A DNA stretch of 64,000 nt from Micromonospora_J zhanjiangensis (GTDB lineage Bacteria > Actinomycetota > Actinomycetes > Mycobacteriales > Micromonosporaceae), in the NCBI RefSeq assembly GCF_042650605.1, contig NZ_JBHSBN010000008.1:124001-188000 (forward strand), in the 5' to 3' direction. Of the stretch, positions 18,123-27,052 are shown in pieces. The position numbers and the translations under genes are program-made. Each line of letters opens with the position of its first letter. Positions within the stretch are counted from its first letter, which is position 1. The notes beneath the pieces are model-generated. The model searched no databases and had not been told where the DNA came from. It saw nothing but the letters and a program-made list of their open reading frames with translations.

Positions 18123-18236
18123 ATGCGCCGGCACCTCGGAGTCAACCAGCTTCCGTCCCGTCTCCCATCCTCCGAGGACCCGCGTGCCCGAACGAACGTT
18201 GAACCTTGGCATCCTGGCTCACATCGACGCAGGTAA
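18123..18236 (+). CDS. Possible leader peptide upstream of resistance gene
   Basis: A 37-codon frame begins at an ATG with a good ribosome site (GGAAGGACGAGAG) and reads MRRHLGVNQLPSRLPSSEDP at its start. It overlaps the first 53 bases of the ribosomal-protection gene in another frame. Leader peptides that control translation or attenuation are known upstream of tet(M)- and erm-type genes. Here the peptide and its role are inferred from position, start context and overlap. Confidence 0.45.
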   Translation: MRRHLGVNQLPSRLPSSEDPRARTNVEPWHPGSHRRR

Positions 18237-20166
18237 GACCAGCCTGACCGAGCGGCTGCTGTACGACCACGGCGTCATCGACCGGCTCGGCAGCGTCGAC
18301 GCCGGCGACACCCAGACCGACCGGGGTGACCTGGAACGCGAACGCGGCATCACGATCCGTTCGGCGGTGGCCGCGTTCGCCCTCGACGATCTCCAGGTCA
18401 ACCTGGTCGACACCCCCGGCCACCCCGACTTCATCGCCGAGGTCGAGCGGGCGCTGTCGGTGCTCGACGGCGCGGTGCTGGTGGTGTCCGCCGTCGAGGG
18501 CGTGCAGGCGCAGACCCGGGTGCTGATGCGCTCGCTGCGCCGGCTGGGCCTGCCCACCATCGTCTTCGTCAACAAGATCGACCGGATGGGTGCCCGGTAC
18601 GACACGCTGCTCGCCGACATCCGGCGCAAGCTCGTGCCGCACGTGGTGCCGATGACCGCCGTACGGGCCCCGGGCACCGCCGACGCCGAGACCGTCGCGC
18701 CGGACGAGGCGCAGTTCCGGGCCCGTACCACCGAGATCCTGGCCGACCACGACGACGCGCTGCTGGCCCGGTTCGTCGCCGGTTCGCTGCCCGGGCGGGC
18801 CGACCTGGAACGGCGGATCGCCCGGCTGACCGCCACCGGCGTGCTGCACCCGGTGTACTTCGGGTCGGCGCGCAGCGGCCAGGGTGTCGACGACCTGACC
18901 CGCGGCATCGCCACCTTCCTGCCACCCGCGTCCGGTGACCGCCGCGCCGAACCGACCGGCACCGTGTTCGCGGTCGAGCGTGGCCCGGGCGGGGAGAAGA
19001 CCGCCTACCTGCGGTTGTTCGCCGGGGAACTGCGCGAACGGCAACGCGTCGTGTTCCACCGTCCGGAACCCGACGGCGGGACCGGCAGCCACCCCGGCCG
19101 GATCACCGGCCTGGCGGTGGTCGGCGCCGAACCGGGCCGCCGGGCGCTCGTCGCCGGGCAGATCGGCCGGCTGCGCGGGCTGGCCCGGATCCGGGTCGGC
19201 GACCGGCTCGGGGAGCGGGCCGCCGGGGCGACGCCGGCGCACTTCGCCCCGCCCAGCCTGGAGACCGTCGTCCGGCCCCGGGAACCCGGCGCCCAGGCGC
19301 GGCTGCACGCCGCGTTGACCAGCCTGGCCGACGAGGACCCGCTGATCCGTACCCGGCCGGCCGCGGGCGGGGCCACCTCGGTCCTGCTGTACGGCGCCGT
19401 GCAGCGGGAGGTCATCGAGGCCCGGCTGCGCCGCGAGTACGGGGTGGCCGCGGTCTTCGAGCCGGTCCGCCCGGTCTACTTCGAACGGCCGGTCCGGGCC
19501 GGCGAAGCCATTTCCGAGATCGACCGGCACGGGTCGAACCTGTTCTGGGCGACCATCGGCCTGCGGGTCGAACCCGGTCCGACCGGTTCCGGTGTCCACT
19601 ACCGGCTCGGTGTCGAGCCGGGGCTGGTGCCCCGCGCCTTCCACCGGGCGATCGAGGAGACCGTCGGACAGACCCTCCAGCAAGGGCTGCACGGCTGGCA
19701 GGTGACCGACTGCGTGGTCACCCTGCACCGGGTCGGCTTCTGCGCCCCGCTCAGTACCGCCGCCGACTTCCGGAACCTCACCCCGCTGGTGCTGATGCGG
19801 GCCCTGACGGCCGCCGGCACCCGGGTGTACGAGCCGTGCCACGCGCTGGAGGTGGAGTTCCCGGCGGAGGCGTTGAGCGCCGTCCTCGGGCTGCTCGGCA
19901 CGCTGGGCGCCGACCTGGCCGGCCCGGTGGCCCGGGGCGACTCCTGGTCGGTCACCGGTGAGCTGCCGGCCCGGTTGGTGCAGGAGTTCACCACGGCCCT
20001 GCCCGGCCTGACCCACGGCGAGGGCGCGATGTGGTCCCGGCCCGGCCCGGACCGGCCGGTCCGCGGTCCCGCCCCGACCCGGGCCCGCACCGACGGCAAC
20101 CCGCTCGACGAGGGGGAGTACCTGCGGTTCCTGTCCGACCGCAGCCTCACCACCGCGGGACCGTGA
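18184..20166 (+). CDS. Tetracycline-resistance ribosomal protection protein (OtrA/TetM-like)
   Basis: This 660-residue EF-G-like GTPase has all G motifs: AHIDAGKTSL, RGITI, DTPGH and NKID. Its length and divergent C-terminal half match the OtrA/Tet(M) family, which dislodges tetracyclines from the ribosome, rather than housekeeping EF-G (about 700 residues). GTG 18184 has GAGGA upstream. It lies just upstream of an ABC exporter pair, so the region may form a resistance cluster. Whether it confers tetracycline resistance or serves a related purpose needs testing. Confidence 0.88.
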   Translation: MPERTLNLGILAHIDAGKTSLTERLLYDHGVIDRLGSVDAGDTQTDRGDLERERGITIRSAVAAFALDDLQVNLVDTPGHPDFIAEVERALSVLDGAVLVVSAVEGVQAQTRVLMRSLRRLGLPTIVFVNKIDRMGARYDTLLADIRRKLVPHVVPMTAVRAPGTADAETVAPDEAQFRARTTEILADHDDALLARFVAGSLPGRADLERRIARLTATGVLHPVYFGSARSGQGVDDLTRGIATFLPPASGDRRAEPTGTVFAVERGPGGEKTAYLRLFAGELRERQRVVFHRPEPDGGTGSHPGRITGLAVVGAEPGRRALVAGQIGRLRGLARIRVGDRLGERAAGATPAHFAPPSLETVVRPREPGAQARLHAALTSLADEDPLIRTRPAAGGATSVLLYGAVQREVIEARLRREYGVAAVFEPVRPVYFERPVRAGEAISEIDRHGSNLFWATIGLRVEPGPTGSGVHYRLGVEPGLVPRAFHRAIEETVGQTLQQGLHGWQVTDCVVTLHRVGFCAPLSTAADFRNLTPLVLMRALTAAGTRVYEPCHALEVEFPAEALSAVLGLLGTLGADLAGPVARGDSWSVTGELPARLVQEFTTALPGLTHGEGAMWSRPGPDRPVRGPAPTRARTDGNPLDEGEYLRFLSDRSLTTAGP

Positions 20167-20244
20167 CGACGGCACGGCCGGCCCCGCCCGTCTGCCGGGG
20201 AAAACGGGTGGGTCCGCCGCGGTCGGGCTCGATAGGTTGGGTCG

Positions 20245-22065
20245 GTGCCGCCGACGATTCCCCACCCCGATCCCGGCGTCCCGGACACCCGGGGACCTCT
20301 GCGGTACGTGTGGTGGCTGGTCCGCAGCCAGCCCTGGCGGGTGTTGCGGGGCAGCGTGATCGGGACGACGTGGATGATCGGGTTGTCGGTCCGGCCGTAC
20401 CTGATCTCCCGGGCCGTCGACGACGGCCTGCGCGGGCACGACACCCGGGCCCTGCTGCTCTGGGTCGCGGCGATCGTCGTCGCCGGGATGGTGCTGGCGT
20501 TCCTGGGCACCATGCGGCACCGGACGATGACGATGGTCCGCGAGGACGCCACCGCCCGGTCGGCCGAGGTGCTGCTGCGCAAGCTCGCCGGCATCGGCGC
20601 GGTGCTGCCCCGCCGGCTCGCCGCCGGGGAGGTCGCCACCGTCGGCGGCTCCGACATCGGCTACACCTCGCACGTGTTGACCATGACCGGCCCGGGCGTC
20701 GGCGCGGTGATCGCGTACGCGGTGATCGCCGTCGTGCTCTGGTCGATCTCGCCGTTCCTGGCGCTCTGCATCCTGCTCGGCGTGCCGGCGATCGCGTTGG
20801 TCATCGGCCCGCTGCTGCGTCGGCTGGAACGGGCCGAGTCGGTCTACCGGCAGCAGCAGGGGCTGCTCACCAGCCGGGCCAACGACATCGTGGCCGGGTT
20901 GCGGGTGCTGGCCGGGGTCGGCGGGCGGGACCTGTTCGCCCGCCGGTACACCGACCGGTCCCAGCGGCTGCTCGCCGAGGGGTACCGGGTCGGCGCGGTC
21001 AACAGTTGGGTCGAGGCGTTCTCGGTCGCCATTCCCGGGTTGTTCCTCGCCGCCGTGGTCTGGCTGGCGGCCCGGATGGCGGTGACCGGTGAGATCACCA
21101 TCGGTCAGCTGGTCGCCGTCTACGGCTACGTGGCGACCCTGATCGTGCCGGTTCTCTTCCTGCTCGAAGGCAGTTACGGGGTGATCCGCGGCCGGGTCGC
21201 CGCCCGCCGGATCGTGGCCCTGCTGAACCTCACCCCGGACCACGTCGGGCACCCGCCGGACCCGGCCGGGGTGCCGGCCGTACCGGGGACCCGGTCGCCG
21301 CGGTCCGCGCCGGCCGAGCCGGCGGAGCTGCACGACCCGGTCACCGGTCTCACCGTCCGCGCGGGCCGGCTGACCGCGGTCGCGGCCGACGATCCGGCGG
21401 CCGCGCTGGCCCTGGCCGACCGGCTCGGCCGGTACGTGGTCAGCGACACCACCTGGGGCGGCGTGCCGATCACCGCGATCCCGCTGGACCGGGTCCGGGC
21501 CCGGATCCTGGTCGCCGACCACGACTCGTACCTGTTCGCCGGCACCCTGCGCGACATCCTGCGCGCCTGGACCGGCGGAACCGATTCGGACGAACGGCTG
21601 CGGGCCGGGTTGCGCACCGCGTCGGCGCAGGACGTGGCCGACGCGCTGCCCGACGGCCTGGACACCGTGCTCGACAACCGGGCCCGCACGCTCTCCGGCG
21701 GGCAACGGCAACGGGTACGACTGGCGCGGGCGCTGCTGGCCGAGCCGGAGGTGCTGATCCTGGTGGAACCGACGTCGGCGGTGGACGCGCACACCGAGGC
21801 CCGGATCGCCGAGCGGCTGCGCGCCGCCCGGGCCGGCCGGACCACCGTCGTGCTCACCGCCTCACCGTTGCTGCTCGGGCACGCCGACACGGTGGCGTAC
21901 CTGACCGGCGACCGGATCGCCGCCACCGGCCCGCACCTCGACCTGCTGCGGTCGACGCCCGGTTACCGATACCTGGTGTCCCGGGACGGCGGCGACGACC
22001 TCGACGGGGACGGCGGTGACCTCGACCACCGGGGGACCGCCGGGACCGAGGGAGCGTTGCGGTGA
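20245..22065 (+). CDS. ABC exporter half-transporter with degenerate ATP site
   Basis: This 606-residue protein has a six-helix exporter domain (residues about 25-310) and a C-terminal nucleotide-binding domain. The signature LSGGQRQR is intact. The Walker A is gone (AVAADDPAAALALA at the expected position), the Walker B Asp is Val (VLILVEPTSAVD), and the Q-loop and switch His are also lost (VADHDSY, LTASPLL). It therefore cannot bind ATP normally itself but can supply the signature to its partner. TAGGTT six bases before the GTG suggests a leaderless message. It overlaps the partner gene by GTGA. Confidence 0.9.
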   Translation: MPPTIPHPDPGVPDTRGPLRYVWWLVRSQPWRVLRGSVIGTTWMIGLSVRPYLISRAVDDGLRGHDTRALLLWVAAIVVAGMVLAFLGTMRHRTMTMVREDATARSAEVLLRKLAGIGAVLPRRLAAGEVATVGGSDIGYTSHVLTMTGPGVGAVIAYAVIAVVLWSISPFLALCILLGVPAIALVIGPLLRRLERAESVYRQQQGLLTSRANDIVAGLRVLAGVGGRDLFARRYTDRSQRLLAEGYRVGAVNSWVEAFSVAIPGLFLAAVVWLAARMAVTGEITIGQLVAVYGYVATLIVPVLFLLEGSYGVIRGRVAARRIVALLNLTPDHVGHPPDPAGVPAVPGTRSPRSAPAEPAELHDPVTGLTVRAGRLTAVAADDPAAALALADRLGRYVVSDTTWGGVPITAIPLDRVRARILVADHDSYLFAGTLRDILRAWTGGTDSDERLRAGLRTASAQDVADALPDGLDTVLDNRARTLSGGQRQRVRLARALLAEPEVLILVEPTSAVDAHTEARIAERLRAARAGRTTVVLTASPLLLGHADTVAYLTGDRIAATGPHLDLLRSTPGYRYLVSRDGGDDLDGDGGDLDHRGTAGTEGALR

Positions 22066-23792
22066 GCCGGCTGCCGGTGGCCGACCGGCCGGCCGTCCGC
22101 CGGGCCATGCGGGACCTGCTCGGCCGGGAGCGGCGGGCGGTCCTGCTGGTGGTGGCGCTGCACGCCGCCGCCGCGGTCGCCGGGCTGGCCGCGCCGTGGT
22201 TGCTGGGCCGGATCGTGGACCAGGTCGCCGCGGGCGCGGGCGTCGGCGTCGTGGACCGGCTGGCGCTGACCATCGCCGGCTGCGTGCTGGTGCAGGCGCT
22301 GCTGTCCCGGTACGCCCAGTACGCCGGCCACCGGTTCGGCGAGCGGGCCGTCGCGCGGCTGCGCGAGGAGTTCGTCGACCGCACCCTGGCCCTGCCGGTC
22401 TCGGTGGTCGAGCGGGCCGGCGCCGGGGACCTCGCCACCCGCAGCTCGGTCGACGTGTCGACGGTCGGCACCACGGTCCGCGACGTGGTACCGACCATGG
22501 CCATCGCGTCCGCGCAACTGGTCCTACTGTTCGGCGCGATCTTCCTGTTGCACCCGCTGCTCGGCCTGGTCGCGCTGGTCGGCCTGCCGTCGATCTGGGC
22601 GATCACCCGCTGGTACCTGCGCCGGGCCAGCCCCGCCTACCTGGCCGAGGGCGCCGCCACCGCCGAACTGACCGAGACGTTGACCACCACCGCCGAAGGC
22701 GCCCGGACGGTGGAGGCGCTGCGGCTGGCGCGGGAGCGGATCACCCACGGTACGACCCGGGTCGCCCGGGTCTGGTCCACCCGACGGGCCACCCTCGCCC
22801 TGCGGACCGGGTTCTACTCCGTCGTGGAGGCCAGCTACGCGTTGCCGGTCGCCGCGGTGCTGCTGGTCGGCGGCTTCTTCCTGACCAGCGGGCGGGTGTC
22901 GCTCGGCGCGGTGGTGGCCGCCGCGCTCTACCTCCAGCAGGCCATCGAACCGCTGGACCGCATCCTCCAGTGGACCGAGCAGGCCCAGCGCGGCTTCGCC
23001 TCGTTCGCCCGGGTGCTCGGCGTCGGGCAGGTACCGCCGGAACCGCCCGGCCGGGCGAGCGCGCCGGCCGGTGCGCCGCTGGTCGTCCGGGGCGCCCGGT
23101 TCGCGTACGCGGACGGGCGCGACGTGCTGCACGGCATCGACCTGACCGTCCGGCCGGGTGAGCGGTTGGCCATCGTCGGGCCGTCCGGCGCCGGCAAGTC
23201 CACCCTGGCCCGGTTGCTGGCCGGCATCGACGCCCCGCAGCACGGCAGCGTCCGGATCGGCGACTGCCCGGTGACCGACCTCGACCCGGCCGAGCGCCGC
23301 CGCCGGATCGCCCTGATCACCCAGGAACACCACGTCTTCATCGGCACGCTGCGGGACAACCTGGCGTTCGCCGCGCCGGACGCCACCGACGAGCGGATGC
23401 GGTCCGCGCTGGTCGCCGTCGGCGCCGACTGGTACGACGAGCTACCGGCCGGGCTCGACACGGAACTCGGCGACGGGGCCCGGCAGTTGGAGGCGGCCGA
23501 GGCGCAGCAGTTGGCGCTGGCCCGGCTGGTGCTCGCCGACCCGCACACCCTGATCCTGGACGAGGCGACGGCCGCGCTGGACCCGACCACCGCCCGGCGT
23601 ACCGAACGGGCGTTGGCCGCGGTGCTGACCGGTCGGACCGTCATCGCGATCGCGCACCGGCTGAACACCGCGCACGACGCCGACCGGGTCGCCGTGCTGG
23701 CCGACGGCCGGATCAGCGAGCTCGGCAGCCACCACGAACTCGTCCGGGCCGGCGGTGCCTACGCCGCGCTCTGGCACTCCTGGCACAACTGA
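22062..23792 (+). CDS. ABC exporter half-transporter with degenerate signature
   Basis: This 576-residue protein is the partner of the upstream half-transporter. Its nucleotide-binding domain keeps Walker A (GPSGAGKST), Q-loop (LITQEHH), Walker B (LILDEATAALD) and switch His (IAHRLN), but the signature is LEAAEAQQ instead of LSGGQ. Combined with the partner, one composite site is complete and the other is dead. The exporter likely moves a drug or metabolite; the neighbouring ribosomal-protection and GNAT genes hint at self-protection. Confidence 0.92.
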   Translation: MSRLPVADRPAVRRAMRDLLGRERRAVLLVVALHAAAAVAGLAAPWLLGRIVDQVAAGAGVGVVDRLALTIAGCVLVQALLSRYAQYAGHRFGERAVARLREEFVDRTLALPVSVVERAGAGDLATRSSVDVSTVGTTVRDVVPTMAIASAQLVLLFGAIFLLHPLLGLVALVGLPSIWAITRWYLRRASPAYLAEGAATAELTETLTTTAEGARTVEALRLARERITHGTTRVARVWSTRRATLALRTGFYSVVEASYALPVAAVLLVGGFFLTSGRVSLGAVVAAALYLQQAIEPLDRILQWTEQAQRGFASFARVLGVGQVPPEPPGRASAPAGAPLVVRGARFAYADGRDVLHGIDLTVRPGERLAIVGPSGAGKSTLARLLAGIDAPQHGSVRIGDCPVTDLDPAERRRRIALITQEHHVFIGTLRDNLAFAAPDATDERMRSALVAVGADWYDELPAGLDTELGDGARQLEAAEAQQLALARLVLADPHTLILDEATAALDPTTARRTERALAAVLTGRTVIAIAHRLNTAHDADRVAVLADGRISELGSHHELVRAGGAYAALWHSWHN

Positions 23793-23805
23793 GAGGAACG
23801 CCATC

Positions 23806-24933
23806 GTGTCCGCACCGGGTCCCGACGCCGACGTGCCGCCGGTTCCGCTGGTGGCGTACCCGATCGTCACCCGGCGGCTGGTCCTGCGGCCGGTCGCGCC
23901 GTCGGACGTGGACGACGTCTGGGCGTACCAGCGGCACCCGGAGGTCGCCCGGTTCATGCCGTGGGAGGCGCGGGAACGCCACGAGTCCGCGACGGCGGTG
24001 GCGGGGATGGTCGTCGAGGACCAACTCGTCGAGGAGGGCGACTGCCTCTGCCTCGCCGTGGTCTGGCCGCAGGTCGACCGGATGGTCGGGCACGTGGAAC
24101 TGGTCTGGTGCAGCCAGGAACACCGGCAGGGTGAGATCGGTTTCGCGTTCAACCCCGAGTTCCACGGCCGGGGGCTGGCCACCGAGGCGGCCACGGCGAT
24201 CCTCAGGCTCGGCTTCGAACACTTCGGCCTGCACCGGATCGTGGGCCGGTGCAACGCCCGCAACCGCCCGTCGGCCCGGCTGATGGAACGGCTCGGCATG
24301 CGCCTCGAGGGGCATCTGCGGGGCAACATGCTGTTCAAGGGCGAATGGAAGGAAGAACTCGTGTACGCGATGACCGCGCCCGAGTGGCGGGCGCGCCAGC
24401 AGCTGACGAGTCGACTCGCGACGCACGCCGACCTGCCGGTCCTGCTGGCGTTGATCGACGCGGCCATCGGGGAGCTGCAGCGGGGTTTCCTCGACGAGGC
24501 GCAGATCGCGTCGAGCCGGACCATCATGGGTGTCGACACGCAGCTGATCGACGACGGGACGTACTACGTGGTCGAGTCGGCCGGTCGGATCGTCGGCTGC
24601 GGCGGGTGGAGCCGCCGGGCCACCCTCTACGGCGGTGATCACTCGCCCGGCCGGGACCCCGCCCGGCTGGACCCGGCGACCGACCCGGCCAAGGTACGGG
24701 CGATGTACACCCATCCGGAAGCCACCCGCCGGGGCGTGGGCCGGCTGATCCTGGCCCGCTGCGAGGCCGCCGCGGCGGCCGAGGGCTTCACCACGCTGGA
24801 ACTCATGGCCACGCTCTCCGGCCGCCCGTTGTACGAGGCCGCCGGCTTCGTACCGGTCGAGCACGTCGAGGACGCCACCGGCGGCACCCCCGTCCCGCTG
24901 ATCCGCATGCGCAAACCGATCGTCCCGGCGTAG
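23806..24933 (+). CDS. Tandem GNAT acetyltransferase
   Basis: This 375-residue protein holds two GNAT domains. The first (about residues 15-195) is RimJ/RimL-like: TRRLVLRPVAPSDVDDV, FHGRGLATEA for acetyl-CoA binding, and RLGMRLEGHLRGNM. The second (about 200-375) has MYTHPEATRRGVGRLIL and LYEAAGFVPVE. It starts at a GTG with GAGAGGAA upstream, 13 bases after the ABC exporter gene, so it is probably in that operon. Substrates are unknown; drug or metabolite acetylation would fit the context. Confidence 0.88.
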   Translation: MSAPGPDADVPPVPLVAYPIVTRRLVLRPVAPSDVDDVWAYQRHPEVARFMPWEARERHESATAVAGMVVEDQLVEEGDCLCLAVVWPQVDRMVGHVELVWCSQEHRQGEIGFAFNPEFHGRGLATEAATAILRLGFEHFGLHRIVGRCNARNRPSARLMERLGMRLEGHLRGNMLFKGEWKEELVYAMTAPEWRARQQLTSRLATHADLPVLLALIDAAIGELQRGFLDEAQIASSRTIMGVDTQLIDDGTYYVVESAGRIVGCGGWSRRATLYGGDHSPGRDPARLDPATDPAKVRAMYTHPEATRRGVGRLILARCEAAAAAEGFTTLELMATLSGRPLYEAAGFVPVEHVEDATGGTPVPLIRMRKPIVPA

Positions 24934-24938
24934 CGGCT

Positions 24939-25478
24939 TCAGGGCAGCAGGAATTCCGGCGGGACGGCGGCGGTGAGCCAGACGCCGTTGGCGCTGCGGT
25001 AGAAGGCGTGGCCCTGGTTGGCCATCGCCGTCGCGTCGACGGCGAGCACCACTACGGGAGCACTCCGGCGGGCGCCCACCCGCCGGGCGGTCTCGACGTC
25101 GACCGACAGGTGTACGTGGTGCCGCCTGCCGCGCTCGATGCCGACCCGCCGGATCGCCTCGGCGGCGGTGCGGCTGGTGCCGTGGTAGAGCAGCGACGGG
25201 GGATCCTGCGCCGTCAGTCCGAGGTCGACCGGGACCGAGTGGCCCTGGCTGGCCCGGATCCGCTCGACGCCGTCCGGGCCGCGCTCGACGGCGAACCGCT
25301 GCTTGTCGTTGCCGACCACCACGGCCTCGAGGGTGGGCCGGTCGATCCGCAGGGCGGTGAGGAACTCGTCCACCGGCACCCAGCCGGCCCGGTCCAGCAC
25401 CAGCCCGAACCGGTCCGGCGCGTGCCGCAACGCCAGCGACATCCGCTTACTCAACTTGATCATGGAACTGTCATTCAT
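24939..25478 (-). CDS. kptA: RNA 2'-phosphotransferase (Tpt1/KptA)
   Basis: This 179-residue protein matches the Tpt1/KptA family, which removes an internal 2'-phosphate from RNA using NAD+ and releases ADP-ribose 1'',2''-cyclic phosphate. Visible hallmarks are KLSKRMSLALRHAPDRFGL with the catalytic Arg18-His19, GWVPVDEFL, LLYHGTSRTAAEAI and HHVHLSVD. ATG 25478 matches the family N-terminus; ATG codons at 25487 and 25463 are alternatives. It converges with the GNAT gene. Bacteria lack the eukaryotic tRNA splicing route, so its RNA target is an open question. Confidence 0.92.
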   Translation of the reverse strand: MNDSSMIKLSKRMSLALRHAPDRFGLVLDRAGWVPVDEFLTALRIDRPTLEAVVVGNDKQRFAVERGPDGVERIRASQGHSVPVDLGLTAQDPPSLLYHGTSRTAAEAIRRVGIERGRRHHVHLSVDVETARRVGARRSAPVVVLAVDATAMANQGHAFYRSANGVWLTAAVPPEFLLP

Positions 25479-25593
25479 CACCAGCATTGTGACCGCCTGC
25501 CGGACCGGCGGCGATCCCATTACCCGTGCGTCCCGGATCCGCCGTGGGCGAACGGGACCGTGGGCGAGCACCCGGCCCGGCTAGGGTTTGGGA

Positions 25594-26115
25594 ATGGCGG
25601 AAATCGAGATCGATCCCACGCTCGCACCGGTGATCGCCCGTACCGGGGACGAACGGGCCGTCCTGGAAGCCTTCCTCGACTTCCACCGCTCGATGGTGCT
25701 GCGCAAGGTGCGCGGACTGTCCGAGGTGGACGCGGCCCGCCGGCTGGTGCCGTCGTCGACCACGCTGGCCGGCCTGGTCAAGCACCTCACACTGATCGAG
25801 TGGAACTGGTTCCACGCCCTTCTCGACCCCGGACCGGGCGAGGTCTTCGTCACCTCCGAGGAGGATGCCGAGGCCAGCTTCGCGCTGGCCGACGGGGACA
25901 CGGTGGCGGAGCTGGCCACCGCGTACGAGCGGGCGTGCGCCCGGTCCCGGGAGTTGGCCGCCCGGTTCGACCTCGACCACGTGGTGCCGCAACCGCAGCT
26001 CGGTGAGGTCTCGCTGCGCTGGATCCTGGTGCACATGATCGAGGAGACCGCCCGGCACGTCGGCCACGCCGACATCCTCCGCGAACTGACCGACGGCTCG
26101 ACCGGCGCGGTCTGA
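25594..26115 (+). CDS. DinB/DUF664-family protein
   Basis: This 173-residue four-helix protein has the DinB-like metal triad pattern: His in LAGLVKHLTLIEWNWFH and the paired histidines of EETARHVGHADILRE. DUF664/DinB proteins include thiol-dependent transferases and hydrolases, often using mycothiol in actinobacteria, but the substrate here is unknown. TAGGGT at 25582-25587 lies six bases before the ATG, so the message is probably leaderless. Confidence 0.9.
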   Translation: MAEIEIDPTLAPVIARTGDERAVLEAFLDFHRSMVLRKVRGLSEVDAARRLVPSSTTLAGLVKHLTLIEWNWFHALLDPGPGEVFVTSEEDAEASFALADGDTVAELATAYERACARSRELAARFDLDHVVPQPQLGEVSLRWILVHMIEETARHVGHADILRELTDGSTGAV

Positions 26116-26165
26116 CCGGCGGGGGTAGCGACGGACCATCCACTGTGTCACCCTGACATCTCTGA

Positions 26166-26185
26166 GGGTAGCTTTACGACTACCC
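26166..26185. repeat. Short hairpin before unknown gene
   Basis: GGGTAG and CTACCC face each other across eight bases, 21 bases before the first possible GTG of the next gene. It may be an operator or a 5' hairpin. Confidence 0.35.
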
Positions 26186-26206
26186 GGAGTCGCATATCTG
26201 CTGGGG

Positions 26207-27052
26207 GTGTGCGTGACGCAGATGGATCTGTTCGGGCCGCCGGAGCGCGAACCCGCCCCGAAACCGGCGAGCGATCAGGTAGTCCGGCTGGAAGTGCTTG
26301 TCACGGTGAAGGCGGCCCCGAACCCGTCCGAGAAATACGGCGAGACCGTCTGCGTGGCGGGCGTGAGTACCGACCTACGGCGACCCGGGTGGGTGCGGCT
26401 GTACCCGATCAACTTCCGCGAACTCAGTAGCGACGAGAACTTCAGGAAGTACGACGTCATCTCGGTCGACGCGACCCCCGCGAGGCAGGACCAGAGACGG
26501 GAGAGCTGGCGCCCCCGCATGACGTCCATGGTCAGACTCCGCCACCTCGAACCGTGGAAGCATCGGCGCGCCTGGTTGGACCAGTACGTCGAGGACTCGA
26601 TGTGTCGACTCAACCAGGACGCGCGGATTGATGCCAACGCCAAGTCGCTGAGCCTCGTCCGGCCTCGTGAGGTCGGGGGATTGACCATCAAGCCTCATCC
26701 GGGCTGGACACCGGATGAGCAGCGGAGAATCGACGCGTACGTCAGCCAGCTCGACCTCTTCAGCGGGCAGGACCGCACTCCCTTGGCGGCACCTCGATTC
26801 AAGGCCGCCTACCGGTACCGGTGCCATGACCAGATGTGCAACGGACACCAGCAAGGCTTGATCGACTGGGAATTCGTCGCTCTGCAGCGGCGCCTCCGGC
26901 ACCTCACCGACGGCGAGATCCGCAGGCAGTTGGAGGACAAGTTCGTCCGGTTGATGTGTGATCCGTCCCGGGACGTGGCTTTCTACGTCGGCAACCAGGC
27001 CAAGCGGGCCCACGTCTTCAGCGTGTTGGGCGTGTACTACCCAAAGGGTTAG
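26207..27052 (+). CDS. Uncharacterised protein with Cys/His cluster
   Basis: I cannot assign this protein of about 281 residues. Noticeable parts are a beta-rich N-terminal half (VRLEVLVTVKAAPNPSEKYG, GVSTDLRRPGWVRLYPINF), a possible metal site YRCHDQMCNGHQQG followed by IDWEF, and a C-terminal KRAHVFSVLGVYYPK. Wobble positions look less G/C-rich than in neighbours. It ends 4 bases into the convergent DUF488 gene. GTG 26213 or ATG 26222 are alternative starts. A nucleic-acid or repair-linked role is speculation from the DUF488 neighbour. Confidence 0.7.
   Translation: MCVTQMDLFGPPEREPAPKPASDQVVRLEVLVTVKAAPNPSEKYGETVCVAGVSTDLRRPGWVRLYPINFRELSSDENFRKYDVISVDATPARQDQRRESWRPRMTSMVRLRHLEPWKHRRAWLDQYVEDSMCRLNQDARIDANAKSLSLVRPREVGGLTIKPHPGWTPDEQRRIDAYVSQLDLFSGQDRTPLAAPRFKAAYRYRCHDQMCNGHQQGLIDWEFVALQRRLRHLTDGEIRRQLEDKFVRLMCDPSRDVAFYVGNQAKRAHVFSVLGVYYPKG

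Noticed and set aside
18142..21792. A very long minus-strand open frame (about 1,200 codons)
   Set aside because: It runs antisense through the ribosomal-protection gene and an ABC exporter gene, has no recognisable domain and is rich in Gly/Arg/Pro typical of shadow frames in high-GC DNA.
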